Below, one piece after another: positions 35,542 through 44,034 of a stretch of 64,000 nucleotides of DNA (the first letter of the stretch is position 1; each line of letters opens with the position of its first letter). Position numbers and translations under genes: made by a program. The stretch is from an uncultured Selenomonadales bacterium. Its GTDB lineage: Bacteria; Bacillota; Negativicutes; Acidaminococcales; Acidaminococcaceae. A model generated the notes under the pieces. It made no database searches, was not told the origin of the DNA, and saw only the letters and a program-made list of their open reading frames with translations. The stretch covers positions 44,525-108,524 of the forward strand of contig OMYP01000001.1 of NCBI GenBank assembly GCA_900315345.1, written 5' to 3'.

Positions 35542-36240
35542 TTAAGGCTTAAAAAATTTCAGCCCGGATGCTTTCAGTTTTTTATGTAGCGCCTGCATAA
35601 ATTTTGGTCCCGGATCTACTTTGGGATTAAAATAGCCGGGCACATGTTCTTTGTATAAACCGCTCTGCTTCGCGGCAATCTGCTGGTAATGGCCCCACAC
35701 ATACTGAATGGTGGGATATTTTTCTTTCAGGTAATGGATCAGTGCCAGGTTTGCATGCAGCTGCGCCTCCGTTAAATCTTCCGCGTCATTTACGCCGCCC
35801 ACATTTTCAATGCCGATAGCGCACCAGTTGTAACCGATAGCATGACGGTCCAGCATAGTCTCCGGGGTCAGGCGGAATATCGTACCGTCCCGGTCTACAA
35901 GAAACTGGGAACACACATTCAGCGTCCCGTCGGCTCTCGCTTCCCTGTAAAAGTACTGATGCACGCCTGCCGCCTCTCCGGACGCCGTCCAGTGGACGAT
36001 CACCACCCGGGGCACAATTTCCGTCATCGCTTCGTCATAATGCTTTACGGAATATTCCCGCATCAGCTGTTCGCGAAGTTCCGTAAGCCGGACCGGTTTA
36101 TCTATGATAACGGGCGCGGTAACCGTGCGCGGCGGAATGGCCGCCGTTTGCGTTGCAGCATGGGCGTTACCCGACACAACCGTTTCATTAAACAAAAAAA
36201 TGGAACAACAAAGCAGCAGAGTCATTATAAAAAGTTTCAT
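35542..36240 (-). CDS. Exported N-acetylmuramoyl-L-alanine amidase (Amidase_2)
   Basis: 232 residues with an N-terminal signal (KLFIMTLLLCCSIFLFNETV, cleavage probably near AHA). Amidase_2/AmpD-PGRP fold: VVIVHWTASGEAAGVHQY gives the first zinc His, YVWGHYQQIA the second, and NPKVDPGPKF the Asp; HAIGYNWCAIGIENVGG is typical. It would cut the amide between muramic acid and the stem peptide in the periplasm. About 60 residues lie between signal and catalytic part. Stand-alone gene next to the 1.1-kb gene-free region. Confidence 0.88.
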   Translation of the reverse strand: MKLFIMTLLLCCSIFLFNETVVSGNAHAATQTAAIPPRTVTAPVIIDKPVRLTELREQLMREYSVKHYDEAMTEIVPRVVIVHWTASGEAAGVHQYFYREARADGTLNVCSQFLVDRDGTIFRLTPETMLDRHAIGYNWCAIGIENVGGVNDAEDLTEAQLHANLALIHYLKEKYPTIQYVWGHYQQIAAKQSGLYKEHVPGYFNPKVDPGPKFMQALHKKLKASGLKFFKP

Positions 36241-36410
36241 TTATCTTTCTCCCGTATCTGCAAATATTCTATAATCCATGGCGCGCCCTTTCTTTTGCAA
36301 ACATTTTACAATAAAAAGAAACGTAAATCAAAACAGGTTAAAATTCCATAATGTTTATGTAAAGATTCGATTAGTGCACTAAAGTGTACTTAAGTGTACT
36401 TAAAAACAAA

Positions 36411-36468
36411 AAGTACACCTGCCCAAAAGCCAGAACTGAAGCGAGGTCAGGCCCTTTCGGTGTACTTT
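36411..36468 (-). repeat. Hairpin unit H1
   Basis: Minus strand: AAAGTACACC pairs with GGTGTACTTT, then T residues. The loop of about 40 nt includes TCAGTTCTGGC. Confidence 0.6.
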
Positions 36469-36544
36469 GGTGAACTTTTTTCCCTGTGTTTTTTATAAAA
36501 TATAATCGCTTATTATATAAAAAACATGTTAAAAAAAGTGCACC

Positions 36545-36606
36545 AAAGTACACCTGGCCCCTCTGAATCCAGAACGGAAGCCGCTTTTAAGCAGGTGTAC
36601 TTTTTT
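36545..36606 (+). repeat. Hairpin unit H2
   Basis: Plus strand: AAAGTACACCTG pairs perfectly with CAGGTGTACTTT, with T6 after it. It has the shape of an intrinsic terminator with a long loop. Confidence 0.65.
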
Positions 36607-36718
36607 CGCCACAGGTGCATTTCTGTGCACTTTAGTGAACTTTTACGAAATCCCTGTTGGGAAAAACAAACGCTGTATTTTTTTATGGAATGTGCAGAAA
36701 GTGCAGGAAGTGCAGAAA

Positions 36719-36782
36719 AAGTGCAGGCCCTCTAACCGGCACAGGCACTGGATTATATAATTTCCCTGTACTTCCTGTACTT
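36719..36782 (-). repeat. Hairpin unit H3
   Basis: Minus strand: AAGTACAGG (present twice in tandem) pairs with CCTGCACTT, followed by T residues. Confidence 0.55.
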
Positions 36783-36847
36783 TTTTTTATTGTTTTTATA
36801 TAAAATGAAAAGCGATTTTATAAAAAAACACAGGGAAAAAGTGCAGG

Positions 36848-36906
36848 AAGTACAGGAAACTTTGAAATGCCGCACGAACACAGGGATTGCATGGCTGTAC
36901 TTTTTT
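36848..36906 (+). repeat. Hairpin unit H4
   Basis: Plus strand: AAGTACAG pairs with CTGTACTT, followed by T6. Same layout as H2 with a different loop. Confidence 0.6.
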
Positions 36907-36960
36907 CACAAAAAATACAGTTTCCTTTGAAAAAGTACAGGAAGTGCAGGGAAAACTTTT

Positions 36961-37263
36961 TAAATTGCCACGCCGCATTGACCCGCCCGTGTTTTTTTTA
37001 TTTTTCCCGGAAAATTTTCCGACACAGCATTCGTGAATGCGTTGCCAAAAAAATTAGCTTTTAACTATTCGTGATTTGGTAGAAAAAATCCTGCCAGAAA
37101 ACAATTTTTTTCAAAAAATTATTTATTTTGATTTTATAAATCGTTTTATATTAATTTAGACTGAGCATTGCTTCCGTAGCGCCTGCCGAACCTGGCAGGC
37201 GTTTAGTATTTCCAAATTTACACAAAACAAAACAATAGCGCTCTTTATACTTTCACATTCATT
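36961..37263. other. Rest of the gene-free stretch
   Basis: AT-rich. A GC-rich hairpin CGCCTGCC-GAACCT-GGCAGGCG at 37180-37201, followed by TTTAG, resembles a weak rightward terminator with no gene before it. This could mark the end of an unannotated transcript from the hairpin array. Confidence 0.35.
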
Positions 37264-37293
37264 TTGACATAGCACATTATCTGCATGTAAAAT
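37264..37293 (+). promoter_or_regulatory. Promoter of the uracil-DNA glycosylase gene
   Basis: Consensus TTGACA, an 18-bp spacer and TAAAAT, ending 73 bp before the ATG at 37367. Confidence 0.6.
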
Positions 37294-37366
37294 AAAACTT
37301 AAGGAAGCAGCGAACAAATTACCGCCAGTTTCCAATCTACACAATAAAAATAACACGAGGTTCATC

Positions 37367-38020
37367 ATGAGTATAAAAGAAACACAGCTGGCCGAACTGG
37401 CAGCCCAATTGGAAAAATGCAGTTCCTGCCATTTGCGTGGAGACTGTCAGGCCCCGGTGGGCTGGTATGGCTGCCCCGACAGCCCCATCGTATTTATCGG
37501 TGAAGGCCCCGGGGGCGTGGAGGATGATTACGGCTGCCCCCTCATCGGGCCTTCCGGCCAGCTTTTGGACAAGGCGCTTTGGTCCGTCCAGATGACCCGG
37601 GACCGGGTGCTGACCAGCAACATCGTCAAGTGCCGCCCTAAAGGGAACCGCACGCCGGATCTATCCGAAGCAGATTTCTGCGCCAAGATCTGGCTGGAAC
37701 GGGAACTGGCCATTTTGCAGCCGAAAGTGATCGTGGCGCTGGGCAGCGTGGCCATGCATTATTTAGGCGACCCTGACATGCGCATTACCCGGCAGCGGGG
37801 CAAATGGTTCAAAACCGCCCAGGGTTACGACTGTATCGCTACCTTCCATCCTTCTTACATTTTGCGGCAGTACGGTCACGCACAGGTCCAGGCCAAGTGG
37901 GACGTGTACCACGATCTGCAGCTGGCCCGTGCCAAAGCGGTGGAAGCCTGCCCGGACTACAATCTCTGTTCCGATAAACCGGTGAATCTGTTTGCGGAGT
38001 TTAAAAAGAGAAACGGCTAA
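37367..38020 (+). CDS. Family 4 uracil-DNA glycosylase
   Basis: 217 residues. It removes uracil from DNA to start base-excision repair. N-terminal CSSCHLRGDC supplies Cys of the [4Fe-4S] cluster; IGEGPGGVEDDYGCPLIGP is the catalytic motif A region, CRPKGNRTPD the next cluster Cys, and FHPSYILRQYG motif B with its His. These are hallmarks of the iron-sulfur UDG family 4 of anaerobes and thermophiles. Weak AGG ribosome site; own promoter. Confidence 0.92.
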   Translation: MSIKETQLAELAAQLEKCSSCHLRGDCQAPVGWYGCPDSPIVFIGEGPGGVEDDYGCPLIGPSGQLLDKALWSVQMTRDRVLTSNIVKCRPKGNRTPDLSEADFCAKIWLERELAILQPKVIVALGSVAMHYLGDPDMRITRQRGKWFKTAQGYDCIATFHPSYILRQYGHAQVQAKWDVYHDLQLARAKAVEACPDYNLCSDKPVNLFAEFKKRNG

Positions 38021-38142
38021 AAATAGTCAGTCCGATCAGATCAGGGATGCTGCAGAATCCCCCAAACGTTACTAATTATTCCATAAGCATGTATTATAAT
38101 GGATACCAATACAAGATATTTTAAAGAAAGGAAGCAACCACT

Positions 38143-39273
38143 ATGTCTGTAAACAACAAAGTCATGATCCTTGTCATTGATGGTTGCGCCCCGGAATATA
38201 TTACGCCCGAACTGGCCCCGAACATTCACCGTCTGGCCGAACGGTACGGTTTTGCCAGAACCGCGAAAGCTGTCGTCCCTACGGTTACCAACGTGAACCA
38301 TGCTTCTATTTTGTCCGGCCAGTTCCCTGCCGTGACCGGCATGGTGGGCAACTATTTTTACGATCCGATTACCGGTGAAGAAGGCTTTGTCGAAGAAAAA
38401 AACTTTATGAAGGCAGAGACCCTGCTGCAGGCGTATCGCCGCCACAATTTGAAGACCGCATTTCTTACAGTGAAGGGAAAATTGCTGGGCGTATACGGTC
38501 ACGCAGCGGATATTGGCATCAGCGCCCAGACTCCCGACGAAGCGCTGTTAAAACGGTTGGGCCTGCCCACGCCGCCGTCCATCAGCAGCCTGGAAAGCTC
38601 TCGGTGGATCGTTAACGCAGCGCTGGCCTGCATCCGACAGGAAGACCCCGACCTTGTCTATTGCACGACCAATGATTACGTTTTCCATCATTTCGGCCCG
38701 GGAACACCGGAAGCGCAGCTGCAGATCAAACAGATCGACGATGTTGTTGCCGCCATCCATGCAACGGATCCCGAACGCCAGATTTATATTACCGCCGACC
38801 ACGGCATGAACCAGAAGCACCACCTGCTGGATTTCCAGCGTGCCGCCGACGAGGCAGGCCTGCACATTTTCTGCCTCGCGCCTCTTAAGGACCGTTATAA
38901 GGAAAACCATATTTATCAGGAAGGCGGAATCGTATATCTGTTTTTAAAAAATCCGGAAGAAAAAGAATCGTTGCTTTCACTAATCCGGTCCCGGCCTGAA
39001 ATCGAAGCCGTTATGTCAAAAGAAGAAGCGGCAGAAAAAATGCATCTGCCGCTGAACCGTATCGGAGACTATGTAATTTTTGCCGCTCCAGACTGCGCCT
39101 TCGGAGAACTGGACGGGCCGGTTACTCTCACTACCGATGCAAGCCGCACCCATGGTTCTCTGTATGAACAGGAAGTACCGCTACTGGCCATCCACCCTGC
39201 TGCGTCTGCCGAAGCGTACCAGTACAGTAAGGACATCGCGGCCGTTTTATTAAAGAAATTGCAATCCGAATAA
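38143..39273 (+). CDS. Alkaline phosphatase superfamily hydrolase, phosphonoacetate-hydrolase-like
   Basis: 376 residues. VMILVIDGCAPEYITPEL carries the first metal Asp; VVPTVTNVNHASILSGQF holds the nucleophile Thr; DYVFHHFGPG, ITADHGMN and HGSLYEQEVPLL give the remaining metal ligands. The pattern matches the nucleotide pyrophosphatase/phosphodiesterase branch and in particular PhnA-type phosphonoacetate hydrolases. No signal peptide, so it is cytoplasmic. GGAAG lies before the ATG, and TATAAT at 38095-38100 may be its -10 box. No other phosphonate gene is nearby, so the exact substrate is uncertain. Confidence 0.85.
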   Translation: MSVNNKVMILVIDGCAPEYITPELAPNIHRLAERYGFARTAKAVVPTVTNVNHASILSGQFPAVTGMVGNYFYDPITGEEGFVEEKNFMKAETLLQAYRRHNLKTAFLTVKGKLLGVYGHAADIGISAQTPDEALLKRLGLPTPPSISSLESSRWIVNAALACIRQEDPDLVYCTTNDYVFHHFGPGTPEAQLQIKQIDDVVAAIHATDPERQIYITADHGMNQKHHLLDFQRAADEAGLHIFCLAPLKDRYKENHIYQEGGIVYLFLKNPEEKESLLSLIRSRPEIEAVMSKEEAAEKMHLPLNRIGDYVIFAAPDCAFGELDGPVTLTTDASRTHGSLYEQEVPLLAIHPAASAEAYQYSKDIAAVLLKKLQSE

Positions 39274-39317
39274 ACAGAAACTGCAGACTCAATAAATTTT
39301 TAAACAAATAAAATCTG

Positions 39318-41456
39318 TTACCGAACCGCCAGTATCACAATTTCTTCTTCCTCCGGAAAATCCGCCAGCTCCATTTCCAGCACGGCAAAGACCTGCTCCC
39401 GGCTGGCCAGTCCGGAAAGGTCCAGCTGTTTTTCCCCGTAATAAGCAAACAGGCCCGGAAGCTGCCCCCCGATAGTGCCATACTCCGTGGTATCTTCCAG
39501 CAGCATCCCAAGGTCTTCCGCAAGTTTTGCCCGGGTCGTCAGCACGGCGCCCAGCCCCTCACGCTGCAGACATACGACGCCGTACCGGTCAAGGACACGG
39601 ACTTTATGTTTCCGGGAAGAAAAAATACCGAAAACTTTTTTTGTATATTGCCCGTCAAACAAATGCCATTTCCCAGCAGCGGCAACTTCTTCAACAGCAT
39701 TTTCCGGAAGCCCCATGGACTGTGCGGCAATGGCGCGCATCTCTTCCGCCGTTGCCTGCTGCCTGCGGGTTTCGCTCTTGCGCAGTTCCGAAGCGCCTAC
39801 GGCCACAGCCCGCAGGATGTTTTTCTTTTTGTCAATTTCAATGGTTATCTCTACCGTCTCTGCGGCAGCTCCGGCACGGAGTATCTGCTCCATGGCCTCC
39901 CGGCGGATAGCACGGATATCCTGTTCCGTGGGATTGACAACGGTACGTTCCACCACCTCCCGCACCATGGCCATGGCCACGCCGATGGTGGAAATGATGG
40001 GCGCGTTTTTCACGATTTTCCAGCGCATATTCAGATATTTTCCAAGATACGGAACGATAACGCCTGCGCTGCCGCCGCCTCCCGCCAGGCAAAGGGCGGA
40101 GGGAGACAGTTCATATTCCGTCATCAGCTGATTCACAATGGCACCGACTTTTGCGGCAGCCAGATCCATGGCCCGTTTTGCCGCTTCTTCCCCTGTACAG
40201 CCAATTGCCTCTCCCAGTGCCTGCCAGGCAATGCGGGCGCTTTCCCGGCTGCCTGCCGCGTAATCCTTTTCCGGCACGCAGCCCAGCAAATTGGCCGCAC
40301 CTGCCAGAGTGAGCGAGACCCGGCGTCCACCTTCCCCTTCTGCAACCGCATATGCCGCCGCGTCATCAGACCGCGGCGCCACCAGCCTCAGCCGGGGCTT
40401 TTTTATTGCGTCGGAAAATACTTCATAGGGTAGCCCTGCAATATGGGCGCTGCGGGGGCCCACATCTGTAATTTTTCCCTTCTCCACGCGGATCATGCTA
40501 CCCCCTGCTACCCCCAGGGTGCGGACATCCAGTGAAGAAAGATATGTCTTGTGACCGCCTACTTCCCCGTACCGGACCATGACCCGCCCGTCCTTTACTA
40601 CCGAAATGTCCGTGGAGGTACCGCCGGCTTCCAGAAATATCCCATCGGAAAGCCGCTCGTACATCAACACGCCGGCCACCCCCGCCGCCAGTCCGGACAG
40701 CATGGTAAGAATAGGACGGCGCCGCACTTCCTTCACTGTCATGACGCCGCCGTCGCAGCGCATGATCATCAGCGAAGAGGGAATACCCGACCATTTCACA
40801 CAGGCTTCCGTCATGTCCGCCGTTTCCATCATCTTCGGTATCAGGCTGCCGTTAATGACTGCGGTACGGGTACGTACCCGCAGGCCGTAAAGCTGGGAAA
40901 CCTCATGGCCTCCGGTCGCATACAGGCCTTGTTGTTTCGCCAGTTCCATCACGAATTTTTCATTATCCCCATCGTCCACACCAAAGGCTTCTGTTGCGAC
41001 AATTACTTCCGCCCCGGCCTGTTGCAGCATTGTAATTTTTTCTGTAATTTCCTTACGGGACGCTGCCGCATCAGCCGTTTCCACGAAGGCATGGACTGTT
41101 TTCAGTTCCTTCCCCGGGGCCAGCGGGATATTTCCCACATGGCTGACCTGTTTAACCCGTCCGGCCTCCAGCCCGCTGCCCATGGCCAGTACCCCGGCCA
41201 CAGCCACATCTCCTTCCAAAAGGGCATTGGTAGCCTGGGTAGTCCCGTGGGCGATAAACACAACTTCATGGGGAGCGATTCCGTTACGCTCCATAATATT
41301 CCGGAGCACCTGAATGATTCCTTCTGCCACGCCTTCTTTTGCGTCGTGGGTCGTAGGAATTTTTTCCCGGGCAACGATTTCACCGGTTTCATTATCAATG
41401 GCTACCGCATCCGTAAAGGTTCCACCCACGTCGATGCCAATCCGTATCCGTTTCAT
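39318..41456 (-). CDS. Hydantoinase/oxoprolinase A subunit (HyuA-like)
   Basis: 712 residues from the ATG at 41456 (GGGGG site), which overlaps the permease stop in ATGA. N-terminal RIGIDVGGTFTDAVAIDNET is the ASKHA ATP-binding opening, with IAHGTTQATNALLEGDVAV and DVGPRSAHIAG as other HyuA landmarks; CLAGGGGSAGVIVPYLGKYL is the second nucleotide block. HyuA proteins open cyclic imides or 5-oxoproline with ATP, usually with a HyuB partner. No HyuB gene lies beside it here. Coupling to a permease suggests uptake and hydrolysis of a cyclic amide; substrate unknown. Confidence 0.85.
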   Translation of the reverse strand: MKRIRIGIDVGGTFTDAVAIDNETGEIVAREKIPTTHDAKEGVAEGIIQVLRNIMERNGIAPHEVVFIAHGTTQATNALLEGDVAVAGVLAMGSGLEAGRVKQVSHVGNIPLAPGKELKTVHAFVETADAAASRKEITEKITMLQQAGAEVIVATEAFGVDDGDNEKFVMELAKQQGLYATGGHEVSQLYGLRVRTRTAVINGSLIPKMMETADMTEACVKWSGIPSSLMIMRCDGGVMTVKEVRRRPILTMLSGLAAGVAGVLMYERLSDGIFLEAGGTSTDISVVKDGRVMVRYGEVGGHKTYLSSLDVRTLGVAGGSMIRVEKGKITDVGPRSAHIAGLPYEVFSDAIKKPRLRLVAPRSDDAAAYAVAEGEGGRRVSLTLAGAANLLGCVPEKDYAAGSRESARIAWQALGEAIGCTGEEAAKRAMDLAAAKVGAIVNQLMTEYELSPSALCLAGGGGSAGVIVPYLGKYLNMRWKIVKNAPIISTIGVAMAMVREVVERTVVNPTEQDIRAIRREAMEQILRAGAAAETVEITIEIDKKKNILRAVAVGASELRKSETRRQQATAEEMRAIAAQSMGLPENAVEEVAAAGKWHLFDGQYTKKVFGIFSSRKHKVRVLDRYGVVCLQREGLGAVLTTRAKLAEDLGMLLEDTTEYGTIGGQLPGLFAYYGEKQLDLSGLASREQVFAVLEMELADFPEEEEIVILAVR

Positions 41457-42847
41457 AACGGTCCCCCTTGCGTGAACGCCACATAAAGCAGCAACAGGAC
41501 GCACATGGCCCAACTATAGGGTAAAATCCGTTTCAGTATGACCGCCGTGTCCACGCCGGCAAAAGCCCCAATCCACGTGTTGTGGGAGTTGGTAGGATCG
41601 GCCAGGGCCTGCAGATAACCGACGGCAATAAACATGCCGCAAAGGGCCGCCGGCGGAACCAGATGCAGGCCGGCCAGCATAGCCGCGATTCCCGCGCCCA
41701 TACCGAACATATTAAGGGGGCCCCGGTACAGGGCCGCCGGGGCAAAGGCTGCAAAAAAGCAAAGCATACCAAAAAGGGATGTGGGAAGAACAGAAGCCAG
41801 GAGGGGATGGATCACCGCAGAAGCCTGGGGAAACGCTGCTGCGGATACCAGCATACCGATCCCCATAAACAAGACCAAAACTCCCGCGATATCCTGTATT
41901 CCTTCCACGAAAGCCCCGGCCAGCAGGTTCACCGTTTTACCGGGGCACACCAGCAGCGCCGCATACAGCGCCGCAACGATAAAACCCAGCAGCGCCGCCG
42001 CCACCGGATCTGCAAAACCTTTATCCGTCGGGCCAAACCCTTTATATAAGCGAATGCCATAAATCACCGCCAATGGCAGGATGGGCGTAACCAGCGCCGC
42101 AGCAGGCAGATCCTGTTTCCTCCGAAGCAATCCGAAACTTTTCCGGGAATACATTCCTGCCAACGTGTGCAACAGGCTGACAGGCAGCGAAAAAATTCCG
42201 GAAACAAATTCTTTCGCAATATCCCATAGGGAGTTTTCCCCTCCGCTCCCCCGGGGAATGTTGCGAAGAATGTAGATAACGGTTACCAGGACCGGTATCA
42301 CGATAGCCGGAAGATAGTAGCTCAGCGCGGCGTCGCTGCCAAATATGCCAATGTATGCGCCGTACCCGGCAATATTTGCCAGCAGTCCCATATTGATTCC
42401 CAAAAGCATCAATACCGATGCGTCAAGAGGGGAAATACCGGCGCTGGTCATAATGGGAATCGTAATGGAGCCCACCATGATCACACTACCCAAACCGCTC
42501 ATTCCCATAAAAACAAAGGCAGTGGCAGCCGTAAGCACAAGCGCCACGGCAACCGGCCTGTCCCCGGATAGTTCCGCGGCTTTTTTTACAATTGTGTCAG
42601 ATATCCCCGTCTTCCGGATCACCCGGGCAAACATGGCCCCAAACACAACCAGGGCAATGGGCGACGCCAGGCGAAGGGATCCTCCCAGCAACACGCCGTT
42701 CAGCCAGGATGTGAAAGGAACGCCTGTTATAAACGCAATCCACGCCGCCATGATCGGCAGCGTCAGCAAAGTCGGTAGAATGCGCAATACCATCAGGGCC
42801 GAAAGAAAGGCGAACCCTGCCAACAGAAGAACACCGGTAACAGTCAA
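41453..42847 (-). CDS. Permease of the HyuA operon, CitMHS/GntP-like
   Basis: 464 residues, about 12 membrane segments. Start is probably the TTG at 42847, nine bases after AAGGAAGG. GMSGLGSVIMVGSITIPIM and TNSHNTWIGAFAG look like the re-entrant, substrate-binding segments of ion-transporter superfamily carriers (CitMHS, GntP). It overlaps the hydantoinase gene by 4 bp, so both are translated together. It likely imports the hydantoinase substrate (inference from coupling). Confidence 0.75.
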   Translation of the reverse strand: MTVTGVLLLAGFAFLSALMVLRILPTLLTLPIMAAWIAFITGVPFTSWLNGVLLGGSLRLASPIALVVFGAMFARVIRKTGISDTIVKKAAELSGDRPVAVALVLTAATAFVFMGMSGLGSVIMVGSITIPIMTSAGISPLDASVLMLLGINMGLLANIAGYGAYIGIFGSDAALSYYLPAIVIPVLVTVIYILRNIPRGSGGENSLWDIAKEFVSGIFSLPVSLLHTLAGMYSRKSFGLLRRKQDLPAAALVTPILPLAVIYGIRLYKGFGPTDKGFADPVAAALLGFIVAALYAALLVCPGKTVNLLAGAFVEGIQDIAGVLVLFMGIGMLVSAAAFPQASAVIHPLLASVLPTSLFGMLCFFAAFAPAALYRGPLNMFGMGAGIAAMLAGLHLVPPAALCGMFIAVGYLQALADPTNSHNTWIGAFAGVDTAVILKRILPYSWAMCVLLLLYVAFTQGGPL

Positions 42848-42891
42848 AATAAAACCTTCCTTTGTAAATCAATCATCTCGATATAGATTGC

Positions 42892-43323
42892 TTACACATC
42901 CTGGGCGGGGATCCGATTCGTATTCTTATTCTGGTTCGTTCCCTTTTGGCCGGGCGCATCCTGTTTTTCCTTAGGCGTCACTTTAATTTTGAAGTCCCCG
43001 TTGCCATCATGGAAAAAGTCATTCAAAATTGCGTTGATAGCCTCCAGGAACATATACACCAGAAACATTAAGGCAAGCTTTTCAAAAACCTGTTCAAAGA
43101 ATGAAGAGTCATCCTTTTCTTTCACGCTGCCAGACTTATTTCCATTTCCCGGCTCCACTCTGGGAATTTCCGTATTGTTAGGCGCGGCTTCCGCCAGCTG
43201 CCGCACCACCTGAACCTGCGGCATCACCGATGCGTAGGTTGCAGCCGGCAGAACCACAGACGAGGTAAAAAACACAGACAGGGATAACAGGATGGGTAAG
43301 AAAAACTGTTTTTTCATATTCAT
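42892..43323 (-). CDS. Exported hypothetical protein with one membrane segment
   Basis: 143 residues. ATG at 43323 after GGAGG. Signal peptide MNMKKQFFLPILLSLSVFFT with cleavage probably near TYA. A polar, Asn/Pro-rich stretch is followed by a hydrophobic segment (KLALMFLVYMFLEAINAIL) and a Lys/Gln/Asn-rich tail. No family recognised. Close to the permease start but with a gap of its own. Confidence 0.6.
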   Translation of the reverse strand: MNMKKQFFLPILLSLSVFFTSSVVLPAATYASVMPQVQVVRQLAEAAPNNTEIPRVEPGNGNKSGSVKEKDDSSFFEQVFEKLALMFLVYMFLEAINAILNDFFHDGNGDFKIKVTPKEKQDAPGQKGTNQNKNTNRIPAQDV

Positions 43324-43596
43324 CTCATTTTCCTCCGTAATTCCGTTTTATAGAATCAATGGTCACTTTATTTGCATGGTTTTACAGTTTTATCTTACCT
43401 TTATTGTATGTTTTTTTCAAGGCAAATTCGTTAACGCCTTATTGTAACCTTTGGTAATAGAATAAAGTCCGGAAAAGCCCTGTTTTAACCTTTCGCTTTT
43501 CACATTTCCTGTCGATGTGCTATAATAATTATATTTAAAATTGAACAAATGACACATATCACCAAAACAGATTTGATGAACAGGCAGGTTTTTGTA

Positions 43597-44004
43597 ATGA
43601 CAAAAGGAAAACATAATGTGAAACAAAGCGGCAACACAACAGAAAAAACAGCAACACTTCTGAATTTTGATGCTGCTACAGTCAAAAAGGTCAGGGAGCA
43701 GATGCTGGAAGAAAAGCATCTCAGCGCCATGTCTGATTTTTTTAAAGTGCTGGGGGACGAGACACGAATGAAAATCATCAACGCATTGTCCCACGGGGAA
43801 CTTTGCGTAACCGACCTGGCTGTTGCACTGGGCATGACCCAGTCCGCCGTAAGCCATCAGCTGAAATTATTGCGTATGGCAAACCAGGTTAAGTCCCGCA
43901 GGGAAGGAAAAAGCATTTATTATTCGCTGGATGACCAGCATGTCATAGATATTTTGGAAGAAGCCCTTACCCACATCCGCCACAAAATGACGGAAACAGA
44001 CTGA
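43597..44004 (+). CDS. ArsR-family repressor of the zinc-sensing (alpha-5) type
   Basis: 135 residues from the ATG at 43597, eight bases after GGCAGG; the ATG at 43549 has no ribosome site. Winged helix: FFKVLGDETRMKIINALSHG, then the recognition helix AVALGMTQSAVSHQLKLLR. The last helix reads DDQHVIDILEEALTHIRHK: D-x-H, then 11 residues to H-x-x-H, the same spacing as the alpha-5 Zn/Co/Ni sites of CzrA/SmtB. The alpha-3 Cys box of arsenic or cadmium sensors is not evident. TATAAT at 43521-43526 and a nearby TGAACA half-site fit autoregulation. It lies 30 bp before DUF1847. Confidence 0.88.
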   Translation: MTKGKHNVKQSGNTTEKTATLLNFDAATVKKVREQMLEEKHLSAMSDFFKVLGDETRMKIINALSHGELCVTDLAVALGMTQSAVSHQLKLLRMANQVKSRREGKSIYYSLDDQHVIDILEEALTHIRHKMTETD

Positions 44005-44034
44005 AACGGTGAAAAGAATCCGGAGGTATTTATT

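Larger units (their letters stand above)
36361..36960. other. Array of four related hairpins in two divergent pairs
   Basis: No credible gene. Four units share the plan AAGTACA(C/G)(C/G), a 35-45 nt variable loop, the complementary (C/G)(C/G)TGTACTT and then a T run. They are arranged as left-pointing/right-pointing pairs: H1 with H2 around an AT-rich centre 36490-36531, and H3 with H4 around a similar centre 36783-36840. Both centres share an AAGCGAT-TATA core and ACACAGGGAAAA-like edges. Extra GTGCACT and GTGCAGGAAGT motifs flank them. Either paired small-RNA genes with terminators, or an iteron-like or mobile palindromic element. Confidence 0.65.

Noticed and set aside
36361..36960. CRISPR array or coding ORFs in the repeat-rich stretch
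   Set aside because: The repeated motifs are unevenly spaced, inverted and too short for CRISPR. The open frames (for example 36371-36553 on minus and 36526-36735 on plus) lack ribosome sites, and their similar peptides simply follow the inverted nucleotide repeats.
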